From: Lithobates sylvaticus
Taxonomy: Eukaryota; Chordata; Amphibia; Anura; Ranidae
Reading direction: 5' to 3'
NCBI GenBank assembly: GCA_028564925.1
Contig: CM053033.1
Span: forward strand, 88,603,938 to 88,667,937
DNA length: 64,000 nucleotides
Numbering within the stretch: position 1 is the first letter of the stretch; each line of letters opens with the position of its first letter. Below the pieces are notes generated by a model. It did not search any database, had not been told where the DNA came from, and saw only the letters and a program-made list of their open reading frames with translations. A program made the translations under genes and the position numbers. Shown here piece after piece: positions 24,545 to 39,556 of the stretch.

Positions 24545-25545
24545 CTAACTAGAAAATGCATTTCCTGGAGAAAATGCGTGGGAATGCTGAATAGCATCAA
24601 AACTGCCCCATCATATTGCCACCATCAAAACTGCCCCATCATATTCCTCTATTATAAATCAGTACATGGTGTGTCTGTGCTCTCTCCCGACTCTGTAATC
24701 TGAGATGCTCCAGCCGCCTCCCCCCACTGCCCATCACTGTGTATAAGAAGCTTTGGTAACCATGGAAACAAAACAGACAACAAAAGCCTGGATGCCCTAC
24801 ATTTTCTGAAATGATCACTAAACTTAAAAAGTTGAATGACTTTAATAGCTGAAAGTATGCAGAAGTTAGGCAAAGACAAAAAACGTACGGAATAATAAAA
24901 AGATGATTAATTAGAAAATGTATTTCCTGGAGAAAATGCGTGGGAATGCTGAATAGCATCAAAACTGCCCCATCATATTGCCCCCATCAAAACTGCCCAT
25001 CATACTCCCCTATTATAAATCAGTACATGGTAACTCTGTGCTCTCCCCCACCCCCGTCACTGTGTATAAGAAGCTTTGGTAACCGTGGAAACAAAACAGA
25101 CAACAAAAGCCTGGATGCCCTAAATTTAATGAAATTTTCTGAAATGATCACTAAACTTAAACAGCTTTTTCACAAAAACTGTAAAAGATATCAAACTGAA
25201 AAGATATAGCCAGATAGCTGAATATTTTGTGAACATTTTAAAGTTTGGCGCCAGTAGGTGAAAGTATGAAGGAGCTGAAACTTTTGGTAGCGGAAGAAGA
25301 TTTTAAGGATTTTAAGCATGCTCTCATTGACTTCAATGTTAAAAAAAGTGTTTAAAAGCTTAATACTTTAAAAAGTATAAATAGTAGAAAAAAAGTCGAA
25401 GCAGTCCCATCATCAGCTGAAAGAGTTGAACATTTTAAAATTTGAATGACTTTAATAGCTGAAAGTATACAAAAAACGTACGATGATGATGATGACGATG
25501 ATTAATAAATAAAAAAACTAATAACAATAGTGGGACTGCTGAAGC
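24545..25545 (+). repeat. Dispersed repeat present as a direct duplication
   Basis: The block beginning atttcctggagaaaatgcgt and containing gctgaatagcatcaaaactg occurs at 24565-24650 and again at 24925-25010. About 300 bp of each copy is alignable, including ataagaagctttggtaacc. The second copy continues to about 25540 and ends in a (gat)n run and A-rich sequence, a tail typical of retroposed repeats. No coding frame is present. Confidence 0.6.
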
Positions 25546-25559
25546 ATTCCCACTAATTA

Positions 25560-26290
25560 CTGACATGTCAAAGTTCTACAGGCTCTATGGACACCTACCA
25601 CAATTGTCTTACCTATGTTTAAATCTCAAAAACAGAAAGTAAAGATGAGCACTTTACAAGGTGTGAGTTGTTTGTTCATAAAGTACCTTATAAGTTAGAA
25701 AAAGTCCTTTCTGGATCTGCTTATGTCAGAAAAGTGATGGCAATGCTGCTAGAACAAATGATCTTGCATGCAGGAGGGGTAGTACTGCATCTGGGATTTA
25801 TAGAGGGGCAATTATGAAAAAAAAATTATAATTTCATAGCAATTTGCCCGGTGACGTCGCTTTTATCTGTATGAATGTGGTAAAAAACAAATGTTATTCA
25901 TTTATTTCCTGTCCTGGTCAAGTGTTTTTCATTGATTTACATCAGAAAATACTGCATTTGGCCACAGGATGGTGCTAAGTATCATAGGAAATTCCTATGG
26001 TAGAAGTACTTGGCATCATCTAGTGGCCAAATGTGATGACAAACATTCACACAGTACAAGAAATAGCGTAATAACCTTTGTTTTTACCCCATTTAAACAA
26101 AATTATGGAATTTTTTTTAATTTAAACACACCCAAAAGTGTATTTAAAGCCAAACATGTTTTTAATTTGTTTTAGATAGAGCAGGGAACAGTTATAACAT
26201 GTCAAACGTTATTGCTAACGTCTAGTATCCTGCTAGGTAGATTCATCTCCTCTGTTTGTGCTGATGGTCAGTGCCACAAGGGTTGAATGT
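25560..26290. repeat. Unassigned intron with an 84-bp hairpin
   Basis: The segment 25955-26038 folds on itself: catttggccacaggatggtg pairs with the later catcatctagtggccaaatg around taggaaattccta. The rest is AT-rich and unrecognised. Confidence 0.45.
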
Positions 26291-26763
26291 CTTTAACCAC
26301 CTGCCAACCATTCACAGTAAATATACTGCGACTGGGCGGCAGGTACAGGCACAATCATGTACATGTACGTGATCAAACTTCTTCTGGGTTTGGGGTGCCC
26401 ATGCACAGGCCCCCGCCAACCCATGCTATGATTGGACACGTCACGAGCTTGGCAGCTGATTTCAGCCAATGATTTCGGGTGAAGTCAGCTGATCAGCTGT
26501 GTCCAATCACACACAGAGTTCTGTGTTTCCAAAAACACAGAACTCTGTGTATGGGGAAAAGCGATCTGGCTGTTTCGTCTCCTTGCAAAGTAGGAGAAAA
26601 AACAGCCAGATAGTAAAATAAAAGTAGCACACATTACACATTGTTAGGCACACAGTTAACCCCTAATTGGCCCTAGATGTTAACCCCTTCCTAGCCAGTG
26701 TGAATGTACTGTATTATCACTGATCACTGTATTAGTGCCACTAGCAATGTCAGTATCAGCTAG

Positions 26764-26942
26764 ACCCCATACACATTAGATTTTCTGCAGATTTTTGTAT
26801 TCAGATTTACCAAAACCATATAATATGAGGTCAAACCTTAGGAGTTTCAATTTGTATGCAATCAGGCAGGCCCTTGCACTACATGGTTTTGGTAAATCTG
26901 AAGACAAAAGTCTTCAGAAAATCTAATAGTGTGTATGGGGCC
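26764..26942. mobile_element. MITE with ccccatacacattagatttt ends
   Basis: The ends ccccatacacattagatttt and aaaatctaatagtgtgtatgggg are inverted repeats, and ttaccaaaaccat pairs with atggttttggtaa further in. The copy is 179 bp and non-coding, and it sits inside the TTAA-ended repeat. Confidence 0.7.
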
Positions 26943-27359
26943 TTAGTGAGCTTCCCAGGTAGTGTCTGTTAGCATCAGATTTCCCGTCACCCTATCAAAG
27001 TCCCACAATAATTCGCTGATCACCACCATTACCAGTATAACATCATACCTACATCAATTCAAGTATATATACCATAGTTTGTAGATGCTATAACTTTTGC
27101 ACAAACCAATTAATATACAATTATTGGAATTTTTTTAAACCAAAGACATGTAACAGAATACAGAGTGTAGAGAATATCTGTGTTTTTTTTTCAACATTTT
27201 CAGTGTTTTTTGATTTATATGATAAAAAATAAACTCAGTGGTGATCAAATACCACCAAAAAGGTCAGTTAGTGTCCGATTGTCCACCACAATATCACAGT
27301 CCAGATATAAGTCGCTGGTCGCCGCCATTACTGGTATAAAAAAATTCCATAAATATATC

Positions 27360-27472
<113 letters not shown>

Positions 27473-28311
27473 TTAACCAATCCATATACGCTTATTGGGA
27501 CTTTTTACCAAAAACATGTAGCAGAATAAATAAATAAATGGCCTAAATTTATGGATACATTTGATTGTTTTCAATGTTTTTTGAATTTTTTATTGTTGGA
27601 TATGTTTAATAGCAGAAAGTAAAAAATTTTGTTTATATTGCTTTATAGCGCAAAAAAACCCCCAAAAAACGCAGTGGTCATCAAATCGCAGTGGTCAACA
27701 AAAGAAAGCTCCATTTGTGGTAAAAAAATGACATAAATTGTATTTGGGTACAGGGTCGCAAGACCGCGCAATGGTCAGTTAAAGTAATGCACTGCCGTAT
27801 CGCAAAAAAAGTGGGTGAACCTGGAGGTCAAGTGGTTGAGAAGGCAAAAATTTTATATTTTACAAAAAAAAGGTGTTTAAACCTTTTGCCTACTCTATAC
27901 AAAGCTGTATTTCTTTTAACATATGACATTTATAAAAGACAAACAATTACAATAGTTATCCTCTAATTACACTGAGTCAGCTACAGAATCTGGGTAATTG
28001 CTATATGTAAGTAATTAAAAGGATGTGTTTTAAACCCCAGTCATACAGGGCTGATTAAAACAACGTAGAAAGCTTTGAAATGTATTAAATCTGTGTTGTG
28101 AATTGCCAAGTAATCAGTAGTGGAAGCAGAGGCGTAACTAGAATCTTCAGGGCCCCGGTGCAAGAAACCATGAAGGGCCCCCAGCAGGGGCGTTGCTGGT
28201 CTACAAAAGATCTCGGGCTAGAGTCCATAGCAGCGAAATAAAGAAAGTCATACACTTGGGCGGGCATACACATGTATATAATAATATGTATGTATAATAC
28301 ATGTGCGTGTA

Positions 28312-31180
<2,869 letters not shown>

Positions 31181-31189
31181 TCGTTACAT

Positions 31190-32642
31190 ACATGGATCCC
31201 CAGAGATCCCCCACTTACATCAGGGTCCCCAAAGCCCCCCTCATTACTTTAGGGTCCACAGAGAGCCTCCCCTTACATCAGGGTCCACAGATAACCTCCC
31301 CTTACATCAGGGTCCCAGAGAGCCTCCCCTTACATCAGGGTCCCCAGAGAGCCTCCCTTCTTACATTAGGGTCCCCCAGAGCCCCCCTCATTACATCAGG
31401 GTCCCCAGAGAGCCCCTCCTTACATCAAGGTCCCCAGAGAGCCCCTCCTTTCATCAGGGTCCACAGAGAGCCTCCCCTTACATCAGGGTCCCAGAGAGCC
31501 TCCCCTTACATAAGGGCCCCTAGAAAGGCCTCCCTTCTTACATTAGGGTCCCCAGAGAGACCCGCCTCATTACATCAGGGTCCCCAGAGAGAGCCCCCCT
31601 TACATCTGGGTCCCCAGAGAGCCCCTCCTTACATCTGGGTCCCCAGAAAGCCACCCCTTACATCAGGGTCCCCAGAGAGCCACCTCTTATGTCGGGACCC
31701 CCAGAGAGCCACCCCTTACATCAGGGCCCCCAGAGAGCCCCAATTAAATCAGGGTCCCCAGAGAGCCCCCCTTACATCAGGGTCCCCAGAGAGCCCCTTC
31801 CTTACATCAGGGTCCCCAGAGAGCCCCCCCTTACATCAGGGTCTCCAGAAAGCCTCCTCTTATATCAGGGTCCCCAGAGGGCCCTCCCATACATCAGGGT
31901 CCCCAGAGAGCCTCCCTACTTACATTAGGGTCCCCAGAGCCCCCCCTCATTACATCAGGGTCCACAGAGAGCCTCCCCTTACATCAGGGTCCCAGAGAGC
32001 CTCCCCTTACATCAGGGTCCCAGAGAGCCTCCCCTTACATAAGAGCCCCTAGAGAGCCTCCCTTCTTACATTAGGGTCCCCAGAGCCCCCCTCATTACAT
32101 CAGGGCCCCCATAGAGACCCCCCTTACATCTGGGTCCCCAGAGAGCCCCTCCTTACATCTGGGTCCCCAGAGAGCCACCCCTTACATCATGGTCCCCACA
32201 GAGCCACCTCTTATATCGGGACCCCCAGAGAGCCACCCCTTACATCAGGGCCCCCAGAGAGCCCCAATTAAATCAGGGTCCCCAGAGAGCCCCCCCTTAC
32301 ATCAGGGTCCCCAGAGAGCCCCTTCCTTACATCAGGGTCCCCAGAGAGCCCCCCTTACATCAGGGCCCCCAGAGAGCCCCAATTAAATCAGGGTCCCCAG
32401 AGAGCCCCCCCTTACATCAGGGTCCCCAGAGAGCCCCTTCCTTACATCAGGGTCCCCAGAGAGCCCCCCTTACATCAGGGTCCCCAGAGAGCCTCCCCTT
32501 ACATCAGGGTCTCCAGAAAGCCTCCTCTTATATCAGGGTCCCCAGAGGGCCTTCCCATACATCAGGGTCCCCAAAGAGCCTCCCTACTTACATTAGGGTC
32601 CCCAGAGCCCCCCTCATTACATCAGGGTCCCCAGAGAGCCCA
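31190..32642 (+). repeat. Minisatellite, 27-29 bp unit, about 1.45 kb
   Basis: Roughly 50 variants of a unit read as cttacatcagggtccccaga followed by gagccccc. Units vary by single bases and in the C run. A higher-order pattern exists. The block with cgggacccccagagagccac then caattaaatcaggg occurs near 31690 and again about 525 bp later near 32214, with part repeated near 32365. The 286-codon open frame across it is a by-product of a unit lacking stops. Confidence 0.95.
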
Positions 32643-33502
32643 GACGTTTCGACTTTTGTGTGACGGATTTGTGTACTGACCATACAAAAATCTGACGTGG
32701 AGCTGTCGTTTGACAAAAATTTACTAGCCTGTCATCCAACATTTGTTGGCAAAAAATTGGAAAACAATTGTCAAAAGGAGCATAAGAATTTTGGACAACA
32801 GTCTGTCAACAGACAATGCCCTTACAACAATCGTATTGTGTGTACGAGGCTTAAAGGCTCGAAAGTACAAACACGTATGATAGGAATCAAGGAACGAGCC
32901 AGAAGAGTCCGGTCTTGTAAACTACCGCTCGTAATGGAGAATTAACATTCGTGACGTGGCAATTGATGAAATGTCGCAATGCAGCGCACAATCTTCTTCT
33001 TTAATGGGATAATAATGAAGCTGCTTTGCTGTGTTATGCCAAACGTATTTTAAAAGGCATTTGTTTTGTAGTGATATCAAGAATAATATTATTATGGTTG
33101 TTGTTTGATTTTTTGGGGAAGTTACCACAACACCATTATCCCTGAGTCTTTAAGATCAAAGATGCAACTATGTTGGTGTCCCTTGTTACATTTCTATTGT
33201 GTTGTTTTTAATGTAACTGCTTACTCCCAAACTGTCATTTGAAGATCAGAAACAATCTGAAAATCACAAATCAATGCTCACCAAACTTCTACTAACACGA
33301 AATTAGCAGAAGAGGTCCAAAGGGTGGCGCTCGAGAAATGAACTCTCTCTTTATACTCTCATAGTACATCACTACGTTCGTGTTTGTCGAACGACAATTT
33401 TCGTATAATTAGTATGCTAAACAAATCCTGCACACGCGCTTTTGACAAAAATCAGACGCTCGGTCATACAACAATCGAACCGTGTGTGTACGAGGCTTAA
33501 GA
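32640..33502 (+). mobile_element. Two solo right ends of a cgtacacac-type MITE
   Basis: Two segments end in the same orientation with tgtgtgtacgaggctta (near 32853 and 33502), the terminal repeat of a MITE family related to those at 11593 and 40347. No matching left terminus is visible. The DNA between them (32860-33340) is unassigned. Confidence 0.45.
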
Positions 33503-34535
33503 GGTCCCAAGGCTTTATATTTCTCCATAAGTCGGGACTGAGCTCTGTATAAATTGCATACAAGATTTATATTACTCATCGCATTAACAGACCAATTGTA
33601 TTGCACTGTGTATGGACCAGGTCTGTCCAACAATTATTTTTAGTTTTATTTTATTTTACATTTTTTTATATACATTTTTCAATACTCTTCATTAACCGCC
33701 AATCATACACTTGGCATTCATTATTGCTAGACTTCATCAGGGCGATGGTTTTTGCGCTGGACAAATTTGTGTGTTTTCAATGTTCTATAGAGTCTTGTCT
33801 CCTTATGCCTCGTACACACGTGCGGACTTTTGCCGGCGGACCTAGTCCAGCGGACAATCCCGCGGGACTTTCCAGCTGGGTCCGCTGGACTTTCCGAGCG
33901 TGTGGACTTGCCCACACACGCACGGACTTCTCCAGCGGATAATCCGCCGGCCAAAAGTCCGCGGGACTTTTGAAAATGAACGGACTTGCCCACACACGGA
34001 GCAGTCCGTTCATTTCGAACGTAACTTCAGGTTACGTAGCTAGCGTAGGCAGTAAATGCCGCCGCGCTAGCTCCGCAAGCTGGCATGGATTTAAAGGGAA
34101 TCCCCACGCCGAAAAAAACGGCGTGGGGGTTCCCCCCAAATCCATGTCAGACCCTCATCCGAGCACGCAGCCTGGCAAGCCAGGAAAGGGGTGGGGACGA
34201 ACGAGCGCCCCCCCCCTCCTGAGCCGTACCAGGCCGCGTGCCCTCAACATGGGGGGTGCCCTGGGAAAGGGGGGCCGTGCGGCCCCCCCACCCCAAAGCA
34301 CCTTGTCCCCATGTTGATGAGGACAAGGGCCTCTTCCCGACAACCCTGGCCGTTGGTTGTCGGGGTCTGCGGGCGGGGGCTTATCGGAATCTGGGAGCCC
34401 CCTTTAATAAGGGGGCCCCCAGATACCGGCCCCCCACCCTATGTGAATGAGTATGGGGTACGATGTACCCCTACCCATTCACCTAAGGTGTAAAATGTAA
34501 AGTACAAAAACACACACACACTTTTGAAAAAATAT

Positions 34536-34541
34536 TTTATT
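34536..34541 (-). terminator. Poly(A) signal in left arm of palindrome
   Basis: tttatt on the plus strand is the mirror copy of the right-arm AATAAA, again about 325 bp from its TATA box, with the complementary acacacacac run beyond it. Confidence 0.5.
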
Positions 34542-34861
34542 GCACTGCTCCGGGGTCTTCTTCCGTCTTGGGGGTCTTCTCGCCGGACTCCTCCGCTCTC
34601 TTCTGCTCTTTTACCTAGCTCTTTCACGAGGGGAGGAGTCCGGCTACCTTCTTCGTCGTCGCCGCCGTCGTCTGGGGGTCTCGATCCGCCTTCGGGGGTC
34701 TTCCGGGGGTCTCTTCTGTTCTTGCGGCGGTCGTCGTCGTCTTCCGCGCCGCCGGCGCCTTCTTCTTCTTGTCCTTCTTCTTGTCCTTCTTGTTCTTCTT
34801 CTTCTTCCGATGTTGACCCGACGCTCTCTCTGCCCGGAATGCCTGTGCCGCTCTGCGCTCG

Positions 34862-35031
34862 GACTTATATAGGGACATGGGGGACAGGGTCACATGCACA
34901 TGTCACATGGTGACCCCCGCCCCCTTGTGTTGTCACAGTCCCGGAGGATGCTGGGACTGTGACATCGCAAGGGGGCGGGGTCACCATGTGACATGAACAT
35001 GTGACCCTGTCCCCCATGTCCCTATATAAGT
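34862..35031. promoter_or_regulatory. Divergent promoter-like core at the palindrome centre
   Basis: Two TATA boxes face outward: cttatata at 34864-34871 for the minus strand and tatataag at 35023-35030 for the plus strand. Between them lie two GC boxes (ccccgcccc near 34915 and ggggcgggg near 34973) and a central hairpin tgtcacagtccc/gggactgtgaca at 34931-34964. The arrangement is that of a bidirectional RNA polymerase II promoter. Activity is inferred and not shown. Confidence 0.5.
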
Positions 35032-35348
35032 CCGAGCGCAGAGCGGCACAGGCATTCCGGGCAGAGAGAGCGTCGGGTCAACATCGGAAGAAGAAGAAGA
35101 ACAAGAAGGACAAGAAGAAGGACAAGAAGAAGAAGGCGCCGGCGGCGCGGAAGACGACGACCGCCGCAAGAACAGAAGAGACCCCGGAAGACCCCCGAAG
35201 GCGGATCGAGACCCCCAGACGACGGCGGCGACGACGAAGAAGGTAGCCGGACTCCTCCCCTCGTGAAAGAGCTAGTAAAAGAGCAGAAGAGAGCGGAGGA
35301 GTCCGGCGAGAAGACCCCCAAGACGGAAGAAGACCCCCGGAGCAGTGC

Positions 35349-35354
35349 AATAAA
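35349..35354 (+). terminator. Poly(A) signal in right arm of palindrome
   Basis: AATAAA, about 325 bp downstream of the plus-strand TATA box, followed by a gtgtgtgtttt-rich segment like a GU-rich downstream element. Confidence 0.5.
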
Positions 35355-36232
35355 ATATTTTTTCAAAAGTGTGTGTGTTTTTGTACTTTACATTTTACAC
35401 CTTAGGTGAATGGGTAGGGGTACACCGTACCCCATACTCATTCACATAGGGTGGGGGGCCGGTATCTGGGGGCCCCCTTATTAAAGGGGGCTCCCAGATT
35501 CCGATAAGCCCCCGCCCGCAGACCCCGACAACCAACGGCCAGGGTTGTCGGGAAGAGGCCCTTGTCCTCATCAACATGGGGACAAGGTGCTTTGGGGTGG
35601 GGGGGCCGCACGGCCCCCCTTTCCCCAGGGCACCCCCCATGTTGAGGGCACGCGGCCTGGTACGGCTCAGGAGGGGGGGGGCGCTCGTTCGTCCCCACCC
35701 CTTTCCTGGCCTGCCAGGCTGCGTGCTCGGATGAGGGTCTGACATGGATTTGGGGGAACCCCCACGCCGTTTTTTCGGCGTGGGGAGTCCCTTTAAATCC
35801 ATGCCAGGTCACGGAGCTAGCGCGGCGGCAGTAACTGCCTACGCTAGCTACGTAACCTGAAGTCACGTGCTAAATGAACGGACTTGCCGATGAGCGGCAA
35901 GTCCCTTCATTTCAAAAGTCCCGCGGACTTGCCCACTAACGGCGGGATTGTCCGCTGGACTTCCAAGTCCAGCGGATAATTTGAAAACAAAACTTCAAAC
36001 TTTAGTCCGCCGTACTTTGGCGCCAAAAAGTCCGCCGGCGCCCACACACGAGGGGATTATCCGCTGGACTTCAGTCCAGAGGATAATCCCGCGGGATTGT
36101 CCCTTCGTGTGTACGCCGCATTAGACTTATTCAGCTGCAGACCAATTGCCTTGGTCATGTATCACATCTGAATCCAAAGCGCTGATCCTTTCCCCATTGG
36201 GGAGTTTTTTTTTGGTGTTAGTTACGCTTTAA

Positions 36233-36550
36233 CCACTTCAGCTGATACTTTTCTACCTCCTATGGGCTTGACCAAGTTTTACATTTCCGCTATAGGCCTG
36301 TTTACTCAGCAATAACTTTAGTTTAGCTACTGCGAATTGGATGCGGGTTTCCCTGCATCCAATTCGCATGACAGCAGATTGTCACCGGCTCTCTATGAAG
36401 CAAATTTCACAAGAGTTCTGTGAGTCTTCTGGTCTGTTTCAGGTCCGAATTCAGCCAAAAATTTGGATCGAAATCGGACCTGAAACAATGAACGGGAATG
36501 CACCCGACCCCTGCTGTGAGCTGCTCAATGCTTCAGTGTGAACCCCGCCT
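36233..36550. mobile_element. TTAA-repeat scrap and a gcgaattggatgc-type MITE
   Basis: 36233-36325 starts ttaaccacttcagctgatac like the TTAA-ended family and is truncated. 36328-36548 has the inner hairpin tgcgaattggatgc/gcatccaattcgca and an end gtgtgaaccccgcctaa, shared with copies at 42035-42310 and 43670-43915. Confidence 0.5.
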
Positions 36551-36780
36551 AAAACATGCATTGTTTTTTGGCAATAATATTTTTTAAATAATATTAAATT
36601 TTTATGTAGCCTGAGGCCTATCATGGGTACATCTGGCTGCCAGGCTGTCTGAGGGCCTATCCAGAAGCAAGAGAGCAGCGTAGAGTTGGAACTGCGGCTT
36701 GCAGTCCAACCATAAGTGACGGTTCTGCCGGCCAGAGAACCTGTCATGGTCGGAGGTAGAAGGGAAGCTGTCGCCACTAA

Positions 36781-37233
36781 GGCCCCTTTCACACCGGGGC
36801 GTTTTTCATGCGGTGCAGCGCTAAAAATAGCGCCTGTTCACCGCATGAAAAAATCCGGCCCCTTTAACTCCAGTGTGAAAGCCGGCGGGCTTTCACACTG
36901 GAGCGGTGCGCTAGCAGGATGACAAAAAAAGTCCTGCTAGCAGCATCTTTGGAGCGGGATAGGAGCGGTGTGTTCACCGCTCCTATACCGCTCCTTCCCA
37001 TTGATTACAATGGGAGACCGCGGTAAAACCGCGGCAATACCGCGGTTACCGCGGCAATACCGCGGCTACGGCGGCGCTCTGCGGGGGGTGTTTAACCCTT
37101 TTTCGGCCGCTCGCGGGGGGTAAAACCGCACCGCGAGCGGCCGAAAACCGCGGTGAAAACGACAGTAAAGCAGCGCTAAATATAGCGCTGCTTTACCGTC
37201 ACCGCGGCTCACCGCCCCGGTGTGAAAGGGGCC
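36781..37233. mobile_element. Harbinger-type MITE (ggcccctttcacaccgggg ends), very GC-rich
   Basis: Terminal repeats ggcccctttcacaccggggc and gccccggtgtgaaaggggcc are perfect over 20 bp. Flanks are TAA and TTA, a TWA target site. The interior has inverted words (ggtgcagcgctaaa against tttagcgctgcttta) and a run of cgcggtaaaaccgcgg units. It is CpG-rich compared with its surroundings. Confidence 0.8.
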
Positions 37234-37309
37234 TTAGGGACCAACCACCTTTTTACCAGGGACCACAGTGAGTAGCTGAAGCAAGTACCGAAGCAGTCTT
37301 CTCTCAGTC

Positions 37310-38110
37310 TGGGAGGAGCGGCGTGCTGACGTCACCATTTAAAGCGACGGGCATCGATTGAGAGCCGGCCGGCTCGAAAATAACTGAGACGCTTTTTAAA
37401 TACAACATTTTGTAAGTCCATTCATTTTTATGGATTAAACGTTTTTAAGCGATACACTATGGATGTTCTTTTTGCCTTTTACATGGGGAATGAATGATTG
37501 GTAATCTACTAAGTATAACCCGAACGGACCATCAGGGAATTTTCCTGCCATTCCTAGAGACCTGTGGCTGGGGAAAAAGCCACAGGCCTGTAGAGATCTC
37601 CTTAAACAAGAGATCTAACCATCTGGTAAGCCCCAGCTTTTTTGGTGGTGGACGATCTTTTCTGTTATACCCTGTCACTACTTCTTGGGTGATACAATGT
37701 TATATCACTAATGAATAAAGCACTAAGGATAAGGAACCTTCATTAGAAGATCATGTTTTGAAATTGCGCCATCTTGTGGAACATTCAGTTGGTGACACTT
37801 TGGAGCTAACTGGACATTTGGACAATTTCAATATCATTGATTTATTATTTAATTTATTTATGATTTATTATCACTGTGGTACTATCTTCACGCATTTATT
37901 GAGCCACAATATTTACAGTTGCAATCACTGTATTTAGTTATTATTTTATTTTTTGCAGCGCAGCTAAAAAAAAATCCTAATCTTGTATATTGTGTGTGTC
38001 TCACATTTTTGATTGCAGCAGCTTTTCATATTTTTTTCTGTTATTATTTTGGTTTTGGACAGTTTTGTGAGTGTCATTTAGGACAGCAAAGTAATTTTAC
38101 ATTTTCCAGT
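37310..38110 (+). repeat. Single-arm copy of the CRE-centred foldback family
   Basis: It starts with gctgacgtcaccatttaaag and gagccggccggctcg. Like the spacer of the foldback at 2760-4090, this region pairs a tgacgtca-type CRE core with gccggccgg. A T-rich tail follows (37770-38110, cacttt/ttattt vocabulary). It may represent one unfolded arm of that family. Confidence 0.4.
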
Positions 38111-38159
38111 CTTCTCATCAACCGGGGAAGGTGAAGAATTGGGAAACTTCAGCAGGTGT

Positions 38160-38345
38160 CAAGCCAGGGACCCAGCCAGGGGAGGTGATGCTTGGAGAGC
38201 GGCCTTGTGGGCCAAGCCAAGGACCAAGCAGGCCAGTTGGGTGAAGCTTGAGGATTATCTGTGGGTGCTAAGCTAGGGACCCAGCCAGCAAAGGTGATGC
38301 TTGCAGAGCAGCCTTGTGTGCCAAGCTAGGGACCGAGCAGGCCAG
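38160..38345 (+). repeat. Tandem repeat, about 55 and 110 bp periods
   Basis: The words aagccagggacccagcc, aagccaaggaccaagcagg, aagctagggacccagcc and aagctagggaccgagcagg recur every 55 bp or so, with alternate units more alike. A single unit reappears near 46970 in the related LTR-like fragment. Confidence 0.7.
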
Positions 38346-39429
38346 TGGAGTGACGCTTGAGGAAGATACTCAGTGAGAAGGTTGGAAGAGCTCAGGAGAT
38401 CCAGTGGCAGTGGATCAGCGAGTCTAGTGTGAGAGACTGGGAGCTCAGTGGAGTGAAGATCTACAAGAAGAGATTGTAGAGGAAGTACAGAAGTTTGTTA
38501 CAACTTATGTTAGAAACTGTTTATAAGACTGTGCCATAGGAGACAGCTATCCTACACATGCAGATGTGGTGTCTTGCTGGAGGCCTTTCCCTGCATGGCT
38601 GTCTACCTATAGAAGTTTTGAAGTTTGCTAATTCACATTGCAACTACTAAAGGGTGTCCTGGCCCTAAACCCGCTCTCCTACAGTTCTGTTCAAGAGAAA
38701 ATAAATCTCTTTGCATTCAAGACTTGTCTGGTGCCCATCAATCTACCTTGTATTACACCCACTATGCCTTGTAACCCACTCTACACAGAAGGATGTCAGC
38801 TGTCCCTAACTGTGGAGGTTCTCATGAGAATCTCAGTCTGGGGCAGCACAACACATGCCCACCCAGACAGCCATCCAGGTGGCACAGAGCCCAGATCACC
38901 TGACCTCACCCAAATAAATAGGCTCTCCCAGCAGGCCAAGGGACCCAAGAAGATCCCTGCCCATTTGCTGAGATACCCTATCTATTCCTAATCTGTCCTT
39001 GCAATGCCCTTGCCTTATCTAATATCACCAGATACCTGGCCATCTAGTGACAGAAGAGAGAAGTGCAGCAATTCCAGAATTAGGGTGGGATCAATTGATC
39101 AACTAACAGTTGGCCAAGGCAACTTTTCCTAGCAGGTAAATGTACTAAAAACCCTGCCTAAACATCAAGGTGCTACATCCTCCCCCTGCCTAAATGAAAA
39201 TGAGACCCGGGACCTTGCTACAAAAAATAAAGAAAGTCTTTTATTTTATAATTTGTTGTCCAAAATTACGCTAAAATTATGTTTCTGAAAGTGTGACAAA
39301 ATGTTATTTACAAAATGAAAAAAGGCACTTTTTGATTTTGCCTTTTTTGGTATGCAACATTAAAAAAAATTGTAAAAAAAATAGAAATGACAAAACAGAA
39401 AAGTAACAGTTAAGGACAGAAAAGAGTCT

Positions 39430-39556
39430 GCCCGTGTTCACATCAGGCCGTTTTGACATGCCAAATCGCTGCCGATTGCCAGCACTGTCCGAAACGGTGC
39501 GATGCCGACTTTCCGACGCACAATTTCAAACTGGCCCTCAGTGTGAACGCGGGCTT
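39430..39556. mobile_element. Short MITE (gcccgtgttcacatcaggcc ends)
   Basis: gcccgtgttcacatcaggcc on the left pairs imperfectly with ggccctcagtgtgaacgcgggc on the right. The 127-bp segment is non-coding. Confidence 0.6.

Larger units (their letters stand above)
33806..36120. mobile_element. 2.3-kb palindromic Harbinger-type element with a divergent promoter-like core
   Basis: The termini are tgcctcgtacacacg and cgtgtgtacgccgca, with TTA on both outer sides (33803-33805 and 36121-36123). The centre is near 34947. The arms match over almost their whole length. From the centre outward each arm holds: a GC box (gggggcgggg), a TATA box (tatataag), a purine-rich stretch of about 300 bp, AATAAA, a hairpin of about 45 bp (gtgaatgggtaggggtac), further hairpins, and GC-rich end sequence. 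The termini match the short MITEs at 11593 and 60301, but the interior cassette matches the element at 43916. No transposase is present. Confidence 0.85.
36600..39191 (-). mobile_element. LTR retroelement fossil, broken and interrupted
   Basis: On the minus strand a polypurine run (ggcagggggagga, 39178-39191) is followed at once by tgtagcacc, the pattern of a polypurine tract next to a 3' LTR start. The LTR-like sequence runs down from 39177 to roughly 38120. A second copy of the LTR start lies at 43570-43668, and related sequence lies at 46858-47140. Material at 36600-36780 is shared with the 46858 copy. A MITE (36781-37233) and a T-rich repeat interrupt it. No coding domain survives. It is an old copy, family unassigned. 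Confidence 0.4.

Noticed and set aside
31192-32052. A 286-codon open frame rich in Pro, Ser and Gly
   Set aside because: It lies wholly in the minisatellite. Its periodic peptide comes from a unit without stop codons and the frame breaks where unit lengths change.
31190-32642. CRISPR-like array
   Set aside because: Units are contiguous without unique spacers, and this is a vertebrate genome. It is a minisatellite.
34931-34964. Rho-independent terminator or bacterial operator at the palindrome centre
   Set aside because: The host is a vertebrate and the hairpin is simply the innermost part of a 2.3-kb palindrome.
34524-35366. Ser/Arg/Lys-rich open frames on both strands
   Set aside because: They are mirror by-products of purine-rich palindrome arms and have no recognisable domain. 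The strand that would be transcribed from the TATA box lacks an ATG in the body.
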